Origin: Sphingomonas sp.
GTDB lineage: Bacteria > Pseudomonadota > Alphaproteobacteria > Sphingomonadales > Sphingomonadaceae
Direction of reading: 5' to 3'
Assembly: GCF_004799495.1 (NCBI RefSeq)
Contig: NZ_SSMY01000011.1
Location: 124,001-188,000 of the forward strand
DNA: 64,000 nt
Part shown: piece by piece, positions 29,037 to 39,244 of the stretch
Numbering within the stretch: position 1 is the first letter of the stretch
How the letters are laid out: every line of letters begins with the position of its first letter
Made by a program: the position numbers and the translations under genes
The notes under the pieces: generated by a model
What the model was told of the DNA's origin: nothing
The model's input: the letters and a program-made list of their open reading frames with translations, nothing else
Database searches by the model: none

Positions 29037-30415
29037 CCGACTTCGCCGCCCTGCTCCAGCCCGACCGCGGCCAGCCCGCGCGCACGATCGAGGTCGTTCA
29101 TCCCGACGCGTACGAGGAATGGCTCAAGGGCCAACCCAAGCGCACGCGCGCGCTGCTCGCCGCCAACAAGGTGACAGGCAAGGCGGGCAACAAGGCGATC
29201 CTGCCCCGCGACGGTGAGGAATGGTCGGCGCTGCTGGTCTGCGACGAGGACGTGTCGTCGCCGTGGCGAATCGCGTCGCAGCCGGGATTCCTGTCCGAAG
29301 GCACGTATCGGTTGAAGGAAGGCGAGGTCGGCGCGGCGGGACTCGGCTGGCTGCTCGCGCAATATCGGTTCGATCGGTACACGAAGGCGGACAAGGACAG
29401 CGGCCCGCGCGTCCTGCTGTCGAACGACCCTGCCGGGATCGACGAGACGGTACGGCTGGCAGAGGCGACCGCGTTGGTCCGCGATCTGGTCAACACCGGA
29501 TCGTCCGACATGGGCCCGGCCGAGCTCGAGGCGGAGGCGGAGAAGCTCGCCAAGAAGCACCACGCGACCGTCACGGTCACGCGCGGCGATGCGCTGACCA
29601 AGGGTTATCCGATGATCGACGCGGTCGGCCGCGCCGCCGCCAAGCACCGCGCGCCGCGCCTGATCGAGCTCGAATGGGGCAACCCCAAGCACCCGCGCAT
29701 CGCGGTGATCGGCAAGGGCGTGTGCTTCGATTCGGGCGGGCTCGACATCAAGCCGGCGAGCGGCATGCGGCTGATGAAGAAGGACATGGGCGGCGCGGCG
29801 CACGCGCTGGCGCTCGCGCAACTGGTGATCGCCGCACGACTACCGTTGCGGCTGCACCTGCTTATCCCCGCGGTCGAGAATGCGATTTCGGCGGACGCCT
29901 TCCGCCCCGGCGACGTGCTCAACACGCGCAAGGGCCTGACGGTCGAGAACACCAACACCGACGCCGAGGGCCGCCTCGTGCTCGGCGACGCGCTGACCAA
30001 GGCCGGTGAGGACAAGCCCGAGCTTGTGATCGATTTCGCCACACTGACCGGCGCCGCACGCGTCGCGCTCGGGCCCGATCTGCCCGCGACCTTCGTCAAC
30101 GACGAAACGCTCGCGACCGACCTGCTCGCGGCGGGCACCGCAGTCCACGATCCCCTGTGGCGGCTGCCGCTCTGGGACGGCTATGACGAGTATCTCAAGT
30201 CCGACATCGCCGACCTGATCAACGCCCCCGACAACGGCTATGCCGGCGCGGTCACCGCCGCGCTGTTCCTCCGCCGCTTCGCCCCCGAAGGCGTGCCATG
30301 GGCACACCTCGACACCTTCGCCTGGCGCCCGACCGCGAAGAACGCGCGGCCCAAGGGGGGAGAGTCATATGGCTTGCGCGCGTGCTGGGCGATGCTGAAG
30401 GGGCGGTACGGGTAG
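29033..30415 (+). CDS. M17 leucyl aminopeptidase family protein
   Basis: A 460-residue two-metal aminopeptidase that removes N-terminal residues from cytoplasmic peptides. The catalytic domain shows GKGVCFDSGGLDIKP, MKKDMGGAAHALALAQL and NTNTDAEGRLVLGDAL, holding metal ligands Asp233, Asp251, Asp310 and Glu312 and the bicarbonate-site Arg314. The N-terminal domain is weakly conserved as usual. It overlaps the serine hydrolase gene by 4 nt, so the two peptidoglycan/peptide hydrolases are co-translated. It converges on the PilZ gene with a 9-nt gap. Confidence 0.92.
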   Translation: MTDFAALLQPDRGQPARTIEVVHPDAYEEWLKGQPKRTRALLAANKVTGKAGNKAILPRDGEEWSALLVCDEDVSSPWRIASQPGFLSEGTYRLKEGEVGAAGLGWLLAQYRFDRYTKADKDSGPRVLLSNDPAGIDETVRLAEATALVRDLVNTGSSDMGPAELEAEAEKLAKKHHATVTVTRGDALTKGYPMIDAVGRAAAKHRAPRLIELEWGNPKHPRIAVIGKGVCFDSGGLDIKPASGMRLMKKDMGGAAHALALAQLVIAARLPLRLHLLIPAVENAISADAFRPGDVLNTRKGLTVENTNTDAEGRLVLGDALTKAGEDKPELVIDFATLTGAARVALGPDLPATFVNDETLATDLLAAGTAVHDPLWRLPLWDGYDEYLKSDIADLINAPDNGYAGAVTAALFLRRFAPEGVPWAHLDTFAWRPTAKNARPKGGESYGLRACWAMLKGRYG

Positions 30416-30424
30416 CCCGCTGCG

Positions 30425-30769
30425 CTATTGTCTACGTGCCTTCAGGCGCGCGGCAGCTGCCGCGATCAATGCATCCTGCGCGGTGACGACGTCTAGAACA
30501 TCGCAGTCCGCCAACGGCACGGTGAAGGATAGGCCAAAGCGCCGCTCCTTGTTCCACGCGACCCGCGCGCAAAGATGGCGATGCCCGCACTGCAATCGAA
30601 CCAGCGTACCGGGCAAAGGTGGATCACTGGCGTAGATCATCGCGCCACCGGTCGACAGATCGAGGATATGAACGCGTTTCGCCGCGTCGCCGGTGCTCAT
30701 TTCGGTCGGTTGGAACAGTTTATGCCGCGTGGCCGTGCGCAAATGCCGCACGCTCTTCGAATCGACCAT
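30425..30769 (-). CDS. PilZ-domain protein (candidate c-di-GMP binder)
   Basis: A 114-residue single-domain protein. Both c-di-GMP signatures are visible: the RxxxR element RTATR (Arg11, Arg15) and DxSxxG as DLSTGG (Asp37, Ser39, Gly42), followed by strands with LVRLQCGHRH. The start ATG 30769 was chosen because the longer reading from 30817 would add a hydrophobic stretch not typical of PilZ proteins; this is uncertain. It follows tpiA on the same strand after about 136 nt. Its target is unknown. Confidence 0.8.
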   Translation of the reverse strand: MVDSKSVRHLRTATRHKLFQPTEMSTGDAAKRVHILDLSTGGAMIYASDPPLPGTLVRLQCGHRHLCARVAWNKERRFGLSFTVPLADCDVLDVVTAQDALIAAAAARLKARRQ

Positions 30770-30905
30770 CGCTGTTGCCCCCATCACGCCAACTATCGCA
30801 GCAAAAAGACATCTCAAGCGATCCGGTTCCGCAAAGAACGACGTTAAAGGCGCGTCAATCGTCTTCCGTTCGTCTCGCCGAACAGCGCCTTGCCATCGTT
30901 TGAAG

Positions 30906-31664
30906 TTAACCGGTGCTCTGGATCTTGGCCGCCGCCGCGATGATCGGCAAGAACTTCGCCGCGGTCAGGCTCGCCCCGCCGACCAGCGCGCCATCGACAT
31001 CGCTCGCGCCGAGCAATTCTTGCGCATTGTCGGGCGTCACTGACCCGCCGTAGAGCAAGCGCATCGCGTCCGCCTCCGCGCCAATTATCGAGCGCAATTT
31101 TGTTCGGATCGCACCGTGCATCGCGGCGATATCGGCGACTGTCGGCGTCCGTCCGGTGCCGATCGCCCAGACCGGTTCGTAGGCGATCGAGAGCCAGTCC
31201 GCCGCCGCGCCGTCGGGGAGCGACCCGGCGATCTGCGCGGTGACCACCGCTTCGGCATCGCCAACATCGCGCTCTCCCAGCGTCTCACCCACACACAGGA
31301 TCGCGGCGATGCCGTTGCGCCGCGCCGCCGCCGCCTTGCCCTTCACGTCGGCGTCGGTCTCGTGCTGGTCGGCGCGGCGCTCGCTGTGGCCGACGAGCGT
31401 GAAGCTCGCCCCCGCTTCCTTGACCATCGCCGCCGAGACGCAGCCGGTATGCGCGCCCTTGTCGGCGGCGTGGATATCCTCGGCGCCGATGCTCAACCCC
31501 GGTACCCGCGCATGCGCCGGCGCGATCAGCGTCGCGGGGACCGCTACCGCAACATCGACGTCCGGGTTGGCCGCCGCCGCCGCCGCGATGCCGTCAAGCT
31601 CGGTCAGCGCCGCCAGGTCGCCGTTCATTTTCCAATTGCCCGCGATCAGCTTGCGCCGTGCCAC
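30906..31664 (-). CDS. tpiA: Triosephosphate isomerase
   Basis: A 252-residue TIM-barrel enzyme interconverting dihydroxyacetone phosphate and glyceraldehyde 3-phosphate. Catalytic residues are in place: Asn and Lys in GNWKMNG, His in VGHSERR, Glu in AYEPVWAIGTG, and the phosphate-binding YGGSV. The start is GTG 31664 with a strong GGGAGGA 5-6 nt upstream; an ATG further up at 31739 would put 25 unrelated residues in front. It diverges from ppiD. Confidence 0.96.
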   Translation of the reverse strand: MARRKLIAGNWKMNGDLAALTELDGIAAAAAANPDVDVAVAVPATLIAPAHARVPGLSIGAEDIHAADKGAHTGCVSAAMVKEAGASFTLVGHSERRADQHETDADVKGKAAAARRNGIAAILCVGETLGERDVGDAEAVVTAQIAGSLPDGAAADWLSIAYEPVWAIGTGRTPTVADIAAMHGAIRTKLRSIIGAEADAMRLLYGGSVTPDNAQELLGASDVDGALVGGASLTAAKFLPIIAAAAKIQSTG

Positions 31665-31723
31665 TCGATCCTCCCTGGCTTTCGCTGCTCCCGATAGCGC
31701 GCACGGGGCGTCAGGCAACCCGC

Positions 31724-31752
31724 TTGATGCACGCGACACTGCATCCTAAAGC
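31724..31752 (+). promoter_or_regulatory. Candidate sigma-70 promoter of ppiD-trpE
   Basis: TTGATG (31724-31729) and TAAAGC (31747-31752) are separated by exactly 17 nt and lie 32 nt before the ppiD ATG at 31785. Each box has two or more mismatches to consensus, so this is a weak prediction. Confidence 0.35.
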
Positions 31753-31784
31753 GAGCGCACATTCTTCCCAATCGATCGGCCATC

Positions 31785-33764
31785 ATGCTCGGTATCATTC
31801 GTCGTTTCCTCAACTCTCGCATCGGCGTGCCGCTGACGTTGGGCATCCTGGTGTTGATTGGGCTGGCCTTCGCGCTCGGCGACGTCACGGGGCTGCGCTC
31901 CACCGCGCTGAGCGGCGGGACGACCAGTTCGACGTTGGCCACGGTGGGCAAGCAGACGGTCAGCGCCGGCGAGGTCAAGGCCGACACTGAACGCATGGTC
32001 GCGATGTACCGCCAGCAATATCCGTCGCTGACGATGGAGGAATACATCACCAAGGGCGGGTTCGATCAGCCGTTCGAGAACAAGATCAACACGCTGGCGA
32101 TGGAACAGTTCGGCGAGAGCCAGGGGATGCGCGTGGGCAAGGCGCTGGCCGATAGCGAGCTGACTTCGCAGCCGCAGTTCAAGGGGATCGACGGCAAGTT
32201 CGACCCCAATGCCTACAAGGCATTCCTCGCGCAGCAGCGGATGAGCGACAGCGAGTTGCGTACGGAGATCGCGCGCAACGTGATGGCGCGCTTGCTGATC
32301 GGGCCGCTCGCGCCGGAATCGCTCGGCCGTCCGCTCGCGCCGGTTTCGATCGCGACGCCGTACGCGTCGATGCTGCTCGAAAAGCGCACCGGGACGGTCG
32401 CGTTCATCGACACGAGCAAGATCCCGGCAGGCGCGCCCGCGACCGACGCGGAGGCCATGGATTACTACAAGCGCAACATCGCGCGCTACACCGTGCCGGA
32501 ACGCCGGTCGGTGCGTTACGCGACCGTCTCGATCGCCGATCTGCGCGCCAAGTCGGCGCCGACCGACGCCGAAATCGCCAAGGCCTATCAGGAAAACGCG
32601 GCGAAGTTCGCGCCGACTGAGACTCGGTCGGTGCGCCAGGTCGTGCTACTCGACCAGCAGAGCGCCAATGCACTCGCCGCGAAGGTGCGCGGCGGCACCG
32701 CGATCGAGGCCGCGGCCAAGGCGGCCGGGCTCGACGCCGGGCTGCTCGCCGACCAGACCAAGGCAGGTTATGCCGGCCAAACCTCACCGGCGATCGCCGA
32801 CCAAGTATTCTCGGCGACGAGCGGCGCCGTGATCGGCCCGGTCAAGACATCGCTCGGCTGGACCGTCATCCATCTCGAAAAGATCACCAAGGTTCCGGGC
32901 AAGTCGCTCGACCAGGCCAAGCCCGATCTGGTCAAGGCAATCACCGAGCAGAAGACCGTGATGGCCGCCTCCGCGATGCGCGCGCAGATCAGCGATGCGA
33001 TCTCCAACAGCGCGACGATCGACGAAATCGCGCAGAAGCTGGGGCTGAAGCTGCAATCCTCGCCGCCGCTCGACGCGCAGGGGCTTGATCCCGACGCCAA
33101 GGCACCAGCCCCGGCCAAGCCCGACCCGCTCAACATCGCACTGAGCGCGACGGCGTTTCAGGCCGAGCCCGACGACAACCCGCAGCTCGCCCCGATCGAC
33201 AAGGACGGCAGCTTCGCGCTGGTCAAGCTCGACAAGGTGCTGCCCGCCGCGCCGCGCCCGCTTGCGACCATAATGGACGAGGTGAAGAAGAACTTCACCG
33301 TCGACCGCCAGTTGCGCCAGGCGCGGACGATCGCCGACGGCATCATGAACAAGGTCAACAAGGGCGTGCCGCTGGCCAAGGCGATGGCCGACACCGGTAT
33401 CCGCTTCGACGCGACCAAGCCGATTTCCGCCAATCGCGGCCAATTGTTCACCTCGAAGCAGAACCCGCCGACGATTCTGATGTTCAGCATGGCGCAGGGC
33501 ACCGCGAAGATCCTGCAGGCGCCGTTCAAGGGCGGCTGGTTCGTGGTGGTCGCCGACACGATCGTGCGCGGCGACGCGCGCGGCCAGAAGGACCTGATCG
33601 CCAAGATGCGCGGTGACTTGGCCGCGACGGTCGGCGACGAATATACGCAGCAATTCGTCCACGCGATCCGCGACCAGGTCGGGGTGAAGCGCAACGAAGC
33701 CGCGATCGCTGCGTTGCGCGCGCAATTGCTGGGCCAGGGCGACTCGGCCGACGGCAGCCAATAA
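31785..33764 (+). CDS. PpiD-like periplasmic peptidyl-prolyl isomerase
   Basis: A 659-residue membrane-anchored chaperone. One N-terminal transmembrane helix (residues ~14-33) follows a short basic start (MLGIIRRFLNSR), then a SurA_N-type helical region (LTMEEYITKGGFDQPFEN) and a parvulin-like domain around residues 240-370 (KSLDQAKPDLVKAI). It matches PpiD layout and length, helping outer-membrane proteins leave the Sec translocon. The gene ends 7 nt before trpE, so trpE is probably transcribed from its promoter. Confidence 0.87.
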   Translation: MLGIIRRFLNSRIGVPLTLGILVLIGLAFALGDVTGLRSTALSGGTTSSTLATVGKQTVSAGEVKADTERMVAMYRQQYPSLTMEEYITKGGFDQPFENKINTLAMEQFGESQGMRVGKALADSELTSQPQFKGIDGKFDPNAYKAFLAQQRMSDSELRTEIARNVMARLLIGPLAPESLGRPLAPVSIATPYASMLLEKRTGTVAFIDTSKIPAGAPATDAEAMDYYKRNIARYTVPERRSVRYATVSIADLRAKSAPTDAEIAKAYQENAAKFAPTETRSVRQVVLLDQQSANALAAKVRGGTAIEAAAKAAGLDAGLLADQTKAGYAGQTSPAIADQVFSATSGAVIGPVKTSLGWTVIHLEKITKVPGKSLDQAKPDLVKAITEQKTVMAASAMRAQISDAISNSATIDEIAQKLGLKLQSSPPLDAQGLDPDAKAPAPAKPDPLNIALSATAFQAEPDDNPQLAPIDKDGSFALVKLDKVLPAAPRPLATIMDEVKKNFTVDRQLRQARTIADGIMNKVNKGVPLAKAMADTGIRFDATKPISANRGQLFTSKQNPPTILMFSMAQGTAKILQAPFKGGWFVVVADTIVRGDARGQKDLIAKMRGDLAATVGDEYTQQFVHAIRDQVGVKRNEAAIAALRAQLLGQGDSADGSQ

Positions 33765-33771
33765 ACCGGCG

Positions 33772-35277
33772 GTGGTCGAAGGGGCCGCCCCGGCGCTGAC
33801 AGCGCTTGCCACCGGGCGCCCCGCTTTGGTGTGGCGGCGCCAGGTCGCCGATACCGAGACCCCGGTCGCCGCCGCGCTCAAGCTGATCGAGCCGGAGCGC
33901 GGCGACTTTCTGCTCGAATCGGTCGAGGGCGGCGCGGTGCGCGGGCGGCACAGCCTGTTGGGGCTGGCGCCCGACCTGGTGTTCCGCGCGACCGGCGATC
34001 AAGCCGAGATCAATCGCCGCTGGCTGACGGATCGCGCGGCGTTCGCGCCGGCGGGCCAGCCAACACTGGCGGCATTCCGCGATCTCGTCGCAAGCTGCCG
34101 AATGGACGCGGTGCCGCCCGAACTGCCGCGTGCGCTCGCCTGTCTGGTCGGCTATTTCGGGTACGAGACGGTCGGACTGGTCGAGGATCTGCCGCGCGCC
34201 GAAAGCGAAGGCCTCGCGCTGCCCGACATAGTGTTCGTGCGCCCGACCGTCGTGCTGATCTTCGACCGGCTGGCGGATCAGTTGTTCCTCGTCGCGCCGC
34301 TCTGGCCGGATTCGGGGCTGACGCCGGAGCGCGCAGTCGCCTCGGCGGAAGAGCGGATCGACGCGGTTGCCGCCCGGCTGGCGAGCGCCGCTGCACCCGC
34401 GCCGCGTGCCGACCTGCCCGAACCGACGCTCACCCCTGTTCTGCCCGATGGCGCCTATCGGTCGATGGTGCTCAAGGCGAAGGACTATATCGCGGCGGGT
34501 GACGTATTTCAGGTCGTCCTCGCGCAGCGCTTCACCGCGCCGTTCGCGCTGCCGCCGTTCGAACTGTACCGCGCACTGCGGCGGATCAACCCCTCACCGT
34601 TCCTCTATTTCCTCGATCTGCCCGATTTCGCGCTGTCGGGATCGAGCCCCGAAATCCTCGTCCGCGTCCGCGGCGGTGAGGTGACGATCCGTCCGATCGC
34701 CGGCACGCGCCCGCGCGGCGCCACCGCGAGCGAGGACGAGGCCAACCGCGCCTCCTTGCTCGCCGACCCCAAGGAGCGCGCGGAGCATCTGATGCTGCTC
34801 GATCTTGGCCGCAACGACGCGGGCCGCGTCGCCGTGCCGGGAAGCGTGCGCGTGACCGACAGCTACACGGTCGAAATGTACAGCCATGTCATGCACATCG
34901 TCTCGAACGTCGTGGCGCGGCTCGACGAAGGAAAGGACGCGCTCGACGCACTGTTCGGCGGCTTTCCCGCGGGCACCGTCTCCGGCGCGCCCAAGGTCCG
35001 CGCATGCGAAATCATCGCCGAGCTCGAGCCCGAAGCGCGCGGCGCCTATGCCGGCGGGGTCGGCTATTTCTCCCCCGACGGGTCGATGGATTCGTGCATC
35101 GTGCTCAGGACCGCGGTGGTGAAGGACGGCGTCATGCACGTCCAGGCCGGCGCCGGGATCGTGGCGGATTCGACCCCGGAATACGAGCAGCGCGAATGCG
35201 AGGCTAAAGCAGGAGCATTATTGGCGGCGGCGCGCGAGGCAGTGGCGCGCGCAAAGGACCCGCGCTTCGGTCAGTAA
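33772..35277 (+). CDS. trpE: Anthranilate synthase component I
   Basis: A 501-residue chorismate-utilising enzyme making anthranilate with ammonia from TrpG. The feedback-binding element LLES (residues 47-50) is present, as are catalytic blocks KDYIAAGDVFQVVLAQRF, NPSPFLYFLDL, SSPEILVRV, GTRPRGATASEDE, ERAEHLMLLDLGRND and GTVSGAPKVRA. GTG 33772 is 7 nt from ppiD. The trp genes are interrupted: an opposite-strand secreted-protein gene lies between trpE and trpG. Confidence 0.96.
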   Translation: MVEGAAPALTALATGRPALVWRRQVADTETPVAAALKLIEPERGDFLLESVEGGAVRGRHSLLGLAPDLVFRATGDQAEINRRWLTDRAAFAPAGQPTLAAFRDLVASCRMDAVPPELPRALACLVGYFGYETVGLVEDLPRAESEGLALPDIVFVRPTVVLIFDRLADQLFLVAPLWPDSGLTPERAVASAEERIDAVAARLASAAAPAPRADLPEPTLTPVLPDGAYRSMVLKAKDYIAAGDVFQVVLAQRFTAPFALPPFELYRALRRINPSPFLYFLDLPDFALSGSSPEILVRVRGGEVTIRPIAGTRPRGATASEDEANRASLLADPKERAEHLMLLDLGRNDAGRVAVPGSVRVTDSYTVEMYSHVMHIVSNVVARLDEGKDALDALFGGFPAGTVSGAPKVRACEIIAELEPEARGAYAGGVGYFSPDGSMDSCIVLRTAVVKDGVMHVQAGAGIVADSTPEYEQRECEAKAGALLAAAREAVARAKDPRFGQ

Positions 35278-35706
35278 TTACTGCCCGTCGGGCGGCGCGT
35301 TGGGGTCCTGACCGTTGGCGCGGGCGCGCTTTTCCGCCTTAAACTGCTGAGCCAACGCCCGGGCACAGCCGGTCTGACCGCCCGTCCCGACCGGCGAGCA
35401 CGTGTCGGGCAACCCCGCCGCCACGCGACTGGTCTGTTCGTCGGCCGCGACACGATTGGTCCACGCCTGATTCTTGGCGGGGATCGGCCCGCTGTCGCGC
35501 AATTCCTTCGGAATGCGATAGGGATTGTCGACCGTGGTGCAGACGACGATCTCGTCCCCGGTCGAGGGCGGACATTTTTCGGTCGCGGAAATCGTCACCG
35601 ACTTGATCCGCTTGGGGGGCTGGCCGGTTTCCCCCTGCTTGTCCTGCGCGATCGCGCCGACGGGCAATGCGAGCAGGGTCAGGGCGGCGAACGCGGTACG
35701 AATCAT
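35278..35706 (-). CDS. Small secreted protein of unknown function
   Basis: A 142-residue protein with a signal peptide (MIRTAFAALTLLALPVGAIA). The mature part has TEKCPPSTGDEIVVCTTVDN, a Cys-bearing segment followed by NPYRIPKELRDSGP, and two further cysteines near the C-terminus, so disulphides are likely. Proteins with the 'VC..xDNPYRIPKELR' pattern recur in sphingomonads as hypotheticals. It starts at ATG 35706 and ends directly adjacent to the convergent trpE stop. It splits the trp genes and is read against them. Confidence 0.75.
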   Translation of the reverse strand: MIRTAFAALTLLALPVGAIAQDKQGETGQPPKRIKSVTISATEKCPPSTGDEIVVCTTVDNPYRIPKELRDSGPIPAKNQAWTNRVAADEQTSRVAAGLPDTCSPVGTGGQTGCARALAQQFKAEKRARANGQDPNAPPDGQ

Positions 35707-35851
35707 GACTGCGACCTTTCGTTGAACGCTATCAACGCCCCCGAGATAGGATCGATCCCGTATCAATCCAGCGGGAAACGGCCCGAAACGCGGCGAAACG
35801 AAGGCGTTGTGTCGATTGTCGCGGCGCCGCGGACACGCTAGCGCGACCGCG

Positions 35852-36436
35852 ATGATCCTGGTTATCGACAATTACGACAGCTTCACCTGGAACCTAGTCC
35901 ATTATTTGATGGAGCTCGGGCAGGAAGTGCAGGTCGTGCGCAACGACGCGCTGACCTCGCGCGAAGCCTTGGCGAGCGCGGCGGACGCGTTTCTGATCTC
36001 CCCCGGGCCGTGCACGCCGAACGAAGCCGGGGTCAGCCTCGATCTGGTCGCGGCGTGCGCCGATGCGGCGCGGCCGTTGCTCGGCGTGTGTCTGGGGCAT
36101 CAGGCGATCGGCCAGCATTTCGGCGGGCGCGTGGTTCGCGGCGGGCTGATGCACGGCAAGACGTCGGCGATTTCGCATGACGGGAGCGGCGTGTTCGCCG
36201 GCCTCCCCTCGCCGTTCCGCGCGACGCGGTACCATTCGCTGGTGGTGGAGGACGTGCCCGAAGCGCTGGTCGTCAACGCGACCACCGATGACGGCTTCAC
36301 GATGGGGTTCCGGCACCGCGACCTGCCGATCCACGGGGTGCAGTTCCACCCGGAGAGCATCGCGACCGAGCATGGCCATCAATTGCTCGCCAATTTCCTG
36401 GAAATTGCTGGTCTAAAAGCGAAGGAAATCGCGTGA
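35852..36436 (+). CDS. trpG: Anthranilate synthase component II (glutamine amidotransferase)
   Basis: A 194-residue class I amidotransferase that supplies ammonia to TrpE and may also serve as PabA. Catalytic residues are Cys80 in [10 protein letters not shown], and His166/Glu168 in [11 protein letters not shown]; the N-terminus [19 protein letters not shown] is typical. The earlier ATG at 35807 adds 15 unrelated residues. The stop overlaps the trpD start (GTGA). Confidence 0.97.
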   Translation: MILVIDNYDSFTWNLVHYLMELGQEVQVVRNDALTSREALASAADAFLISPGPCTPNEAGVSLDLVAACADAARPLLGVCLGHQAIGQHFGGRVVRGGLMHGKTSAISHDGSGVFAGLPSPFRATRYHSLVVEDVPEALVVNATTDDGFTMGFRHRDLPIHGVQFHPESIATEHGHQLLANFLEIAGLKAKEIA

Positions 36437-37428
36437 CCAGTTTGGCGCCCCTGCCCGACCCATCGACTCCGCTGAGCCACGAGTCCGCGCGCCAGGCGTT
36501 CGCCGACATCCTCGACGCGAAGACCAGCGAGGACGCGATCGCCGACTTCCTGATCGCGCTCAGCGACCGCGGCGAGACGAGCATCGAGATCGCCGAAGCC
36601 GCGCGCGCGCTGCGCGAACGCCTGATCCCGATCGACGCGCCCGCCGGAGCGATCGACGTGTGCGGCACCGGGGGCGACGGGCACCATACGCTCAACGTCT
36701 CGACCGCGGTGTCGCTGGTCGTCGCCGCATCGGGCGTGCCCGTCGCCAAGCACGGGAACCGCGCTGCCTCGTCCAAGGCCGGCGCCGCCGACACGCTCGA
36801 AGCGCTCGGGCTCGACATGGAACGCGCCGGAGCACTCGCGCAGGCGACGCTCAACGACCTCGGCATCTGCTTCCTGTTCGCCGCCAACCACCACCCGGCG
36901 ATGAAGCGAATCACCCCGATCCGCCGCCACATCGGCAAGCGCACGATCTTCAACCTGATGGGGCCACTCGCTAACCCCGCGCACGTCAGGCGCCAGCTGA
37001 TCGGCATCGCGCGGCCCGATTATGTCGGGACCTATGCCGAAGCGCTCGGCGCGCTGGGGACCGAGGCCGGGCTGATCGTGTCGGGCGAGGAAGGGCTCGA
37101 CGAGGTCTCGGGCGCCGGGCCGACGGTCGCGATGGCGGTCGGGCAATTGTCGATTCCCGATCGTATCAAACCCGAGGATGCCGGCCTGCCGCGCCATCCG
37201 ATCGCCGCGATCCACGGCGGCGACCCGGAATACAACGCCGCCGCGCTGCGCCGCCTGCTGCAGGGCGAGCACGGCGCGTATCGCGATGCGGTGCTGCTCA
37301 ACGCCGCCGCCGCGTTCGTCGTCGCGGGCCATGTCGACAGCCTGAGCGAGGGCGCGCAGGAAGCCGCCGAAACGCTCGACCGCGGGCTCGCCAACGCGCT
37401 GCTCGACTGCTGGATCGCGTACAAGTGA
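36433..37428 (+). CDS. trpD: Anthranilate phosphoribosyltransferase
   Basis: A 331-residue type 3 phosphoribosyltransferase joining anthranilate to PRPP. Signatures: [19 protein letters not shown] (PRPP binding), [21 protein letters not shown] and [22 protein letters not shown] 36433 overlaps the trpG stop and its end overlaps trpC, so trpG-D-C are translationally coupled. Confidence 0.97.
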   Translation: MTSLAPLPDPSTPLSHESARQAFADILDAKTSEDAIADFLIALSDRGETSIEIAEAARALRERLIPIDAPAGAIDVCGTGGDGHHTLNVSTAVSLVVAASGVPVAKHGNRAASSKAGAADTLEALGLDMERAGALAQATLNDLGICFLFAANHHPAMKRITPIRRHIGKRTIFNLMGPLANPAHVRRQLIGIARPDYVGTYAEALGALGTEAGLIVSGEEGLDEVSGAGPTVAMAVGQLSIPDRIKPEDAGLPRHPIAAIHGGDPEYNAAALRRLLQGEHGAYRDAVLLNAAAAFVVAGHVDSLSEGAQEAAETLDRGLANALLDCWIAYK

Positions 37429-38213
37429 CCACGATCCTCGACCGCATCCTCGAAACCAAGCGCGCCGAGGTCGCCGCGAAGAAGGCGACCACCTCGCTCG
37501 CCAGCCTCGAGGCGATGATCGCGCGCCGCGACACCCCGCGCGGGTTCCGGAAAGCGCTTGACAAGAAGGTGAAGACCGGTCCCGCGCTGATCGCGGAGGT
37601 CAAGAAAGCCAGCCCGTCCAAGGGCGTCATCCGCGAGGATTTCGATCCCGCCGCGCACGCCCGCGCGTACCAGCGCGGCGGCGCCGCATGCCTGTCGGTG
37701 CTGACCGACGAGCAATATTTCCAGGGCGACGATTCCTATCTCGCGCTGCTCCACGACACCGTCCCGCTCCCGCTGCTGCGCAAGGATTTCATGATCGACC
37801 CGTGGCAAGCGCACGAAAGCCGCGCGCTCGGCGCCGACGCAATCCTGATCATCGTCGCCGCGCTCGACGATGCGCGGATGGCGGAGATCGAGGCGGCGGC
37901 GATCGACTGCCGGCTGGACGTGCTGGTCGAGGTGCACGATGAGCGCGAGATGGAGCGCGCGCTTCGCCTCAAATCGCGACTGATCGGGGTCAACAACCGC
38001 GACTTGCGCGATTTCACCGTCAGCTTCGATCGCACCTATGAACTGGTCAGCAAGGCGCCCGCGGGCTGCACCTTCGTCGCCGAGAGCGGCCTGTCCAGCC
38101 GCGCCGATCTGGATGCGATGCGCGCACATGGAGTCGACTGCTTCCTGATCGGCGAGGCGCTGATGCGCGCTACCGATATTGAAGCGGCGACGAGGGAGTT
38201 ACTCGGTGACTGA
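37425..38213 (+). CDS. trpC: Indole-3-glycerol-phosphate synthase
   Basis: A 262-residue TIM-barrel enzyme closing the indole ring. Signatures are [20 protein letters not shown], the [12 protein letters not shown] and [12 protein letters not shown] blocks, and [12 protein letters not shown]. It is monofunctional (no TrpF domain). GTG 37425 overlaps trpD, and moaC begins 8 nt before its stop. trpF, trpB and trpA are not in the window. Confidence 0.97.
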   Translation: MTTILDRILETKRAEVAAKKATTSLASLEAMIARRDTPRGFRKALDKKVKTGPALIAEVKKASPSKGVIREDFDPAAHARAYQRGGAACLSVLTDEQYFQGDDSYLALLHDTVPLPLLRKDFMIDPWQAHESRALGADAILIIVAALDDARMAEIEAAAIDCRLDVLVEVHDEREMERALRLKSRLIGVNNRDLRDFTVSFDRTYELVSKAPAGCTFVAESGLSSRADLDAMRAHGVDCFLIGEALMRATDIEAATRELLGD

Positions 38214-38676
38214 GCTCACGCACCTCGACGACAAAGGCGCGGCGCGGATGGTCGATGTCTCCGCCAAGCCCGACACGCAACGCATTGCCGTTGCGATCGG
38301 CCGGGTCGCGATGTCCGCGGAGGCCGCCGCCGCGATCCACAACGCAAAGGTGGTGAAGGGCGACGTGCTCGCCGTCGCGCGCGTCGCCGGGATCATGGCG
38401 GCAAAGCGCACCGGCGAGTTGATCCCGCTGTGCCATCCGCTGCCGATCACCAGCGTCGTGATCGATCTGGCGATCGACGACACCGGCGTCGCCGCGACCG
38501 CGACCGTGACGACGACGGGCAAAACCGGCGTTGAGATGGAGGCGATGACCGCGGTCTCGGTCGCGCTGCTGACGATCTACGACATGGCCAAGGCGGTCGA
38601 TAAGGGCATGGTGATCGGCGAGGTGCGGCTCATCGAAAAGAGCGGCGGCAAGTCGGGCGACTGGCGGCGGCCCTGA
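38206..38676 (+). CDS. moaC: Cyclic pyranopterin monophosphate synthase MoaC
   Basis: A 156-residue enzyme of molybdenum cofactor synthesis, acting after MoaA on the cyclic GTP product. Typical blocks: [48 protein letters not shown] and [20 protein letters not shown]. Start GTG 38206 lies 8 nt inside trpC. moeA follows after two opposite-strand genes; no moaA, moaB, moaD or moaE is visible here. Confidence 0.96.
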   Translation: MTELTHLDDKGAARMVDVSAKPDTQRIAVAIGRVAMSAEAAAAIHNAKVVKGDVLAVARVAGIMAAKRTGELIPLCHPLPITSVVIDLAIDDTGVAATATVTTTGKTGVEMEAMTAVSVALLTIYDMAKAVDKGMVIGEVRLIEKSGGKSGDWRRP

Positions 38677-38683
38677 TCCGGCG

Positions 38684-39148
38684 TCAGTACCGCGCCGTCA
38701 CTCCCATCCACGCGAACCAGCCGATCACCAGCGCCACGAGGATGCCGAGGCTGCGCCGGACGACATGCGGCTGGCCGTCGTCCAAATCGTCGTCGTCCTT
38801 CTTGCGATGCTTGACGTCGATGACATTGGCCAGCGCGGGCGCGCGCATCGCATCGACCAGCGTCCAGATCGTCAGCCCGCACATCGCCAGCACGAAGCCG
38901 AAAAAGATGCGGAACAGGATATCGCCGATATGGTCGAACAGGCCGGCGCGCGCGTTGAGCCAGCGGTCGACCGCCTCGAGATCGAACCCCATGACGACCA
39001 GCACGATCGCCGCGACGAAGAAGAGCAGCCACAAAAAGGTGAACAGCGCCGCCTGTCCGCTGCCCCAGCGGAGCCCGACGTCGGAACCCAGGACACCGTG
39101 GCGCGACATTCGCCACAAAAAGCCGAAAAAACCGGTGATGAAGCGCAA
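38684..39148 (-). CDS. Three-TM membrane protein of unknown function
   Basis: A 154-residue protein with hydrophobic helices near residues 33-52, 74-98 and 135-150, and a charged insert KHRKKDDDDLDDG before the last helix. I chose a TTG start at 39148 because GGGAGGGG lies 6 nt upstream; a GTG at 39175 is the alternative and adds nine residues. It converges with moaC with a 7-nt gap. No enzyme motif is visible. Confidence 0.65.
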   Translation of the reverse strand: MRFITGFFGFLWRMSRHGVLGSDVGLRWGSGQAALFTFLWLLFFVAAIVLVVMGFDLEAVDRWLNARAGLFDHIGDILFRIFFGFVLAMCGLTIWTLVDAMRAPALANVIDVKHRKKDDDDLDDGQPHVVRRSLGILVALVIGWFAWMGVTARY

Positions 39149-39244
39149 GCCTTGCCCCTCCCGCCGCAGTGCCACGCACCATAGGCGCCCCGAACGGCAA
39201 AATCACCTCGCACCGTGCGATGGAGCGAGGGACACGCGAGAAAG

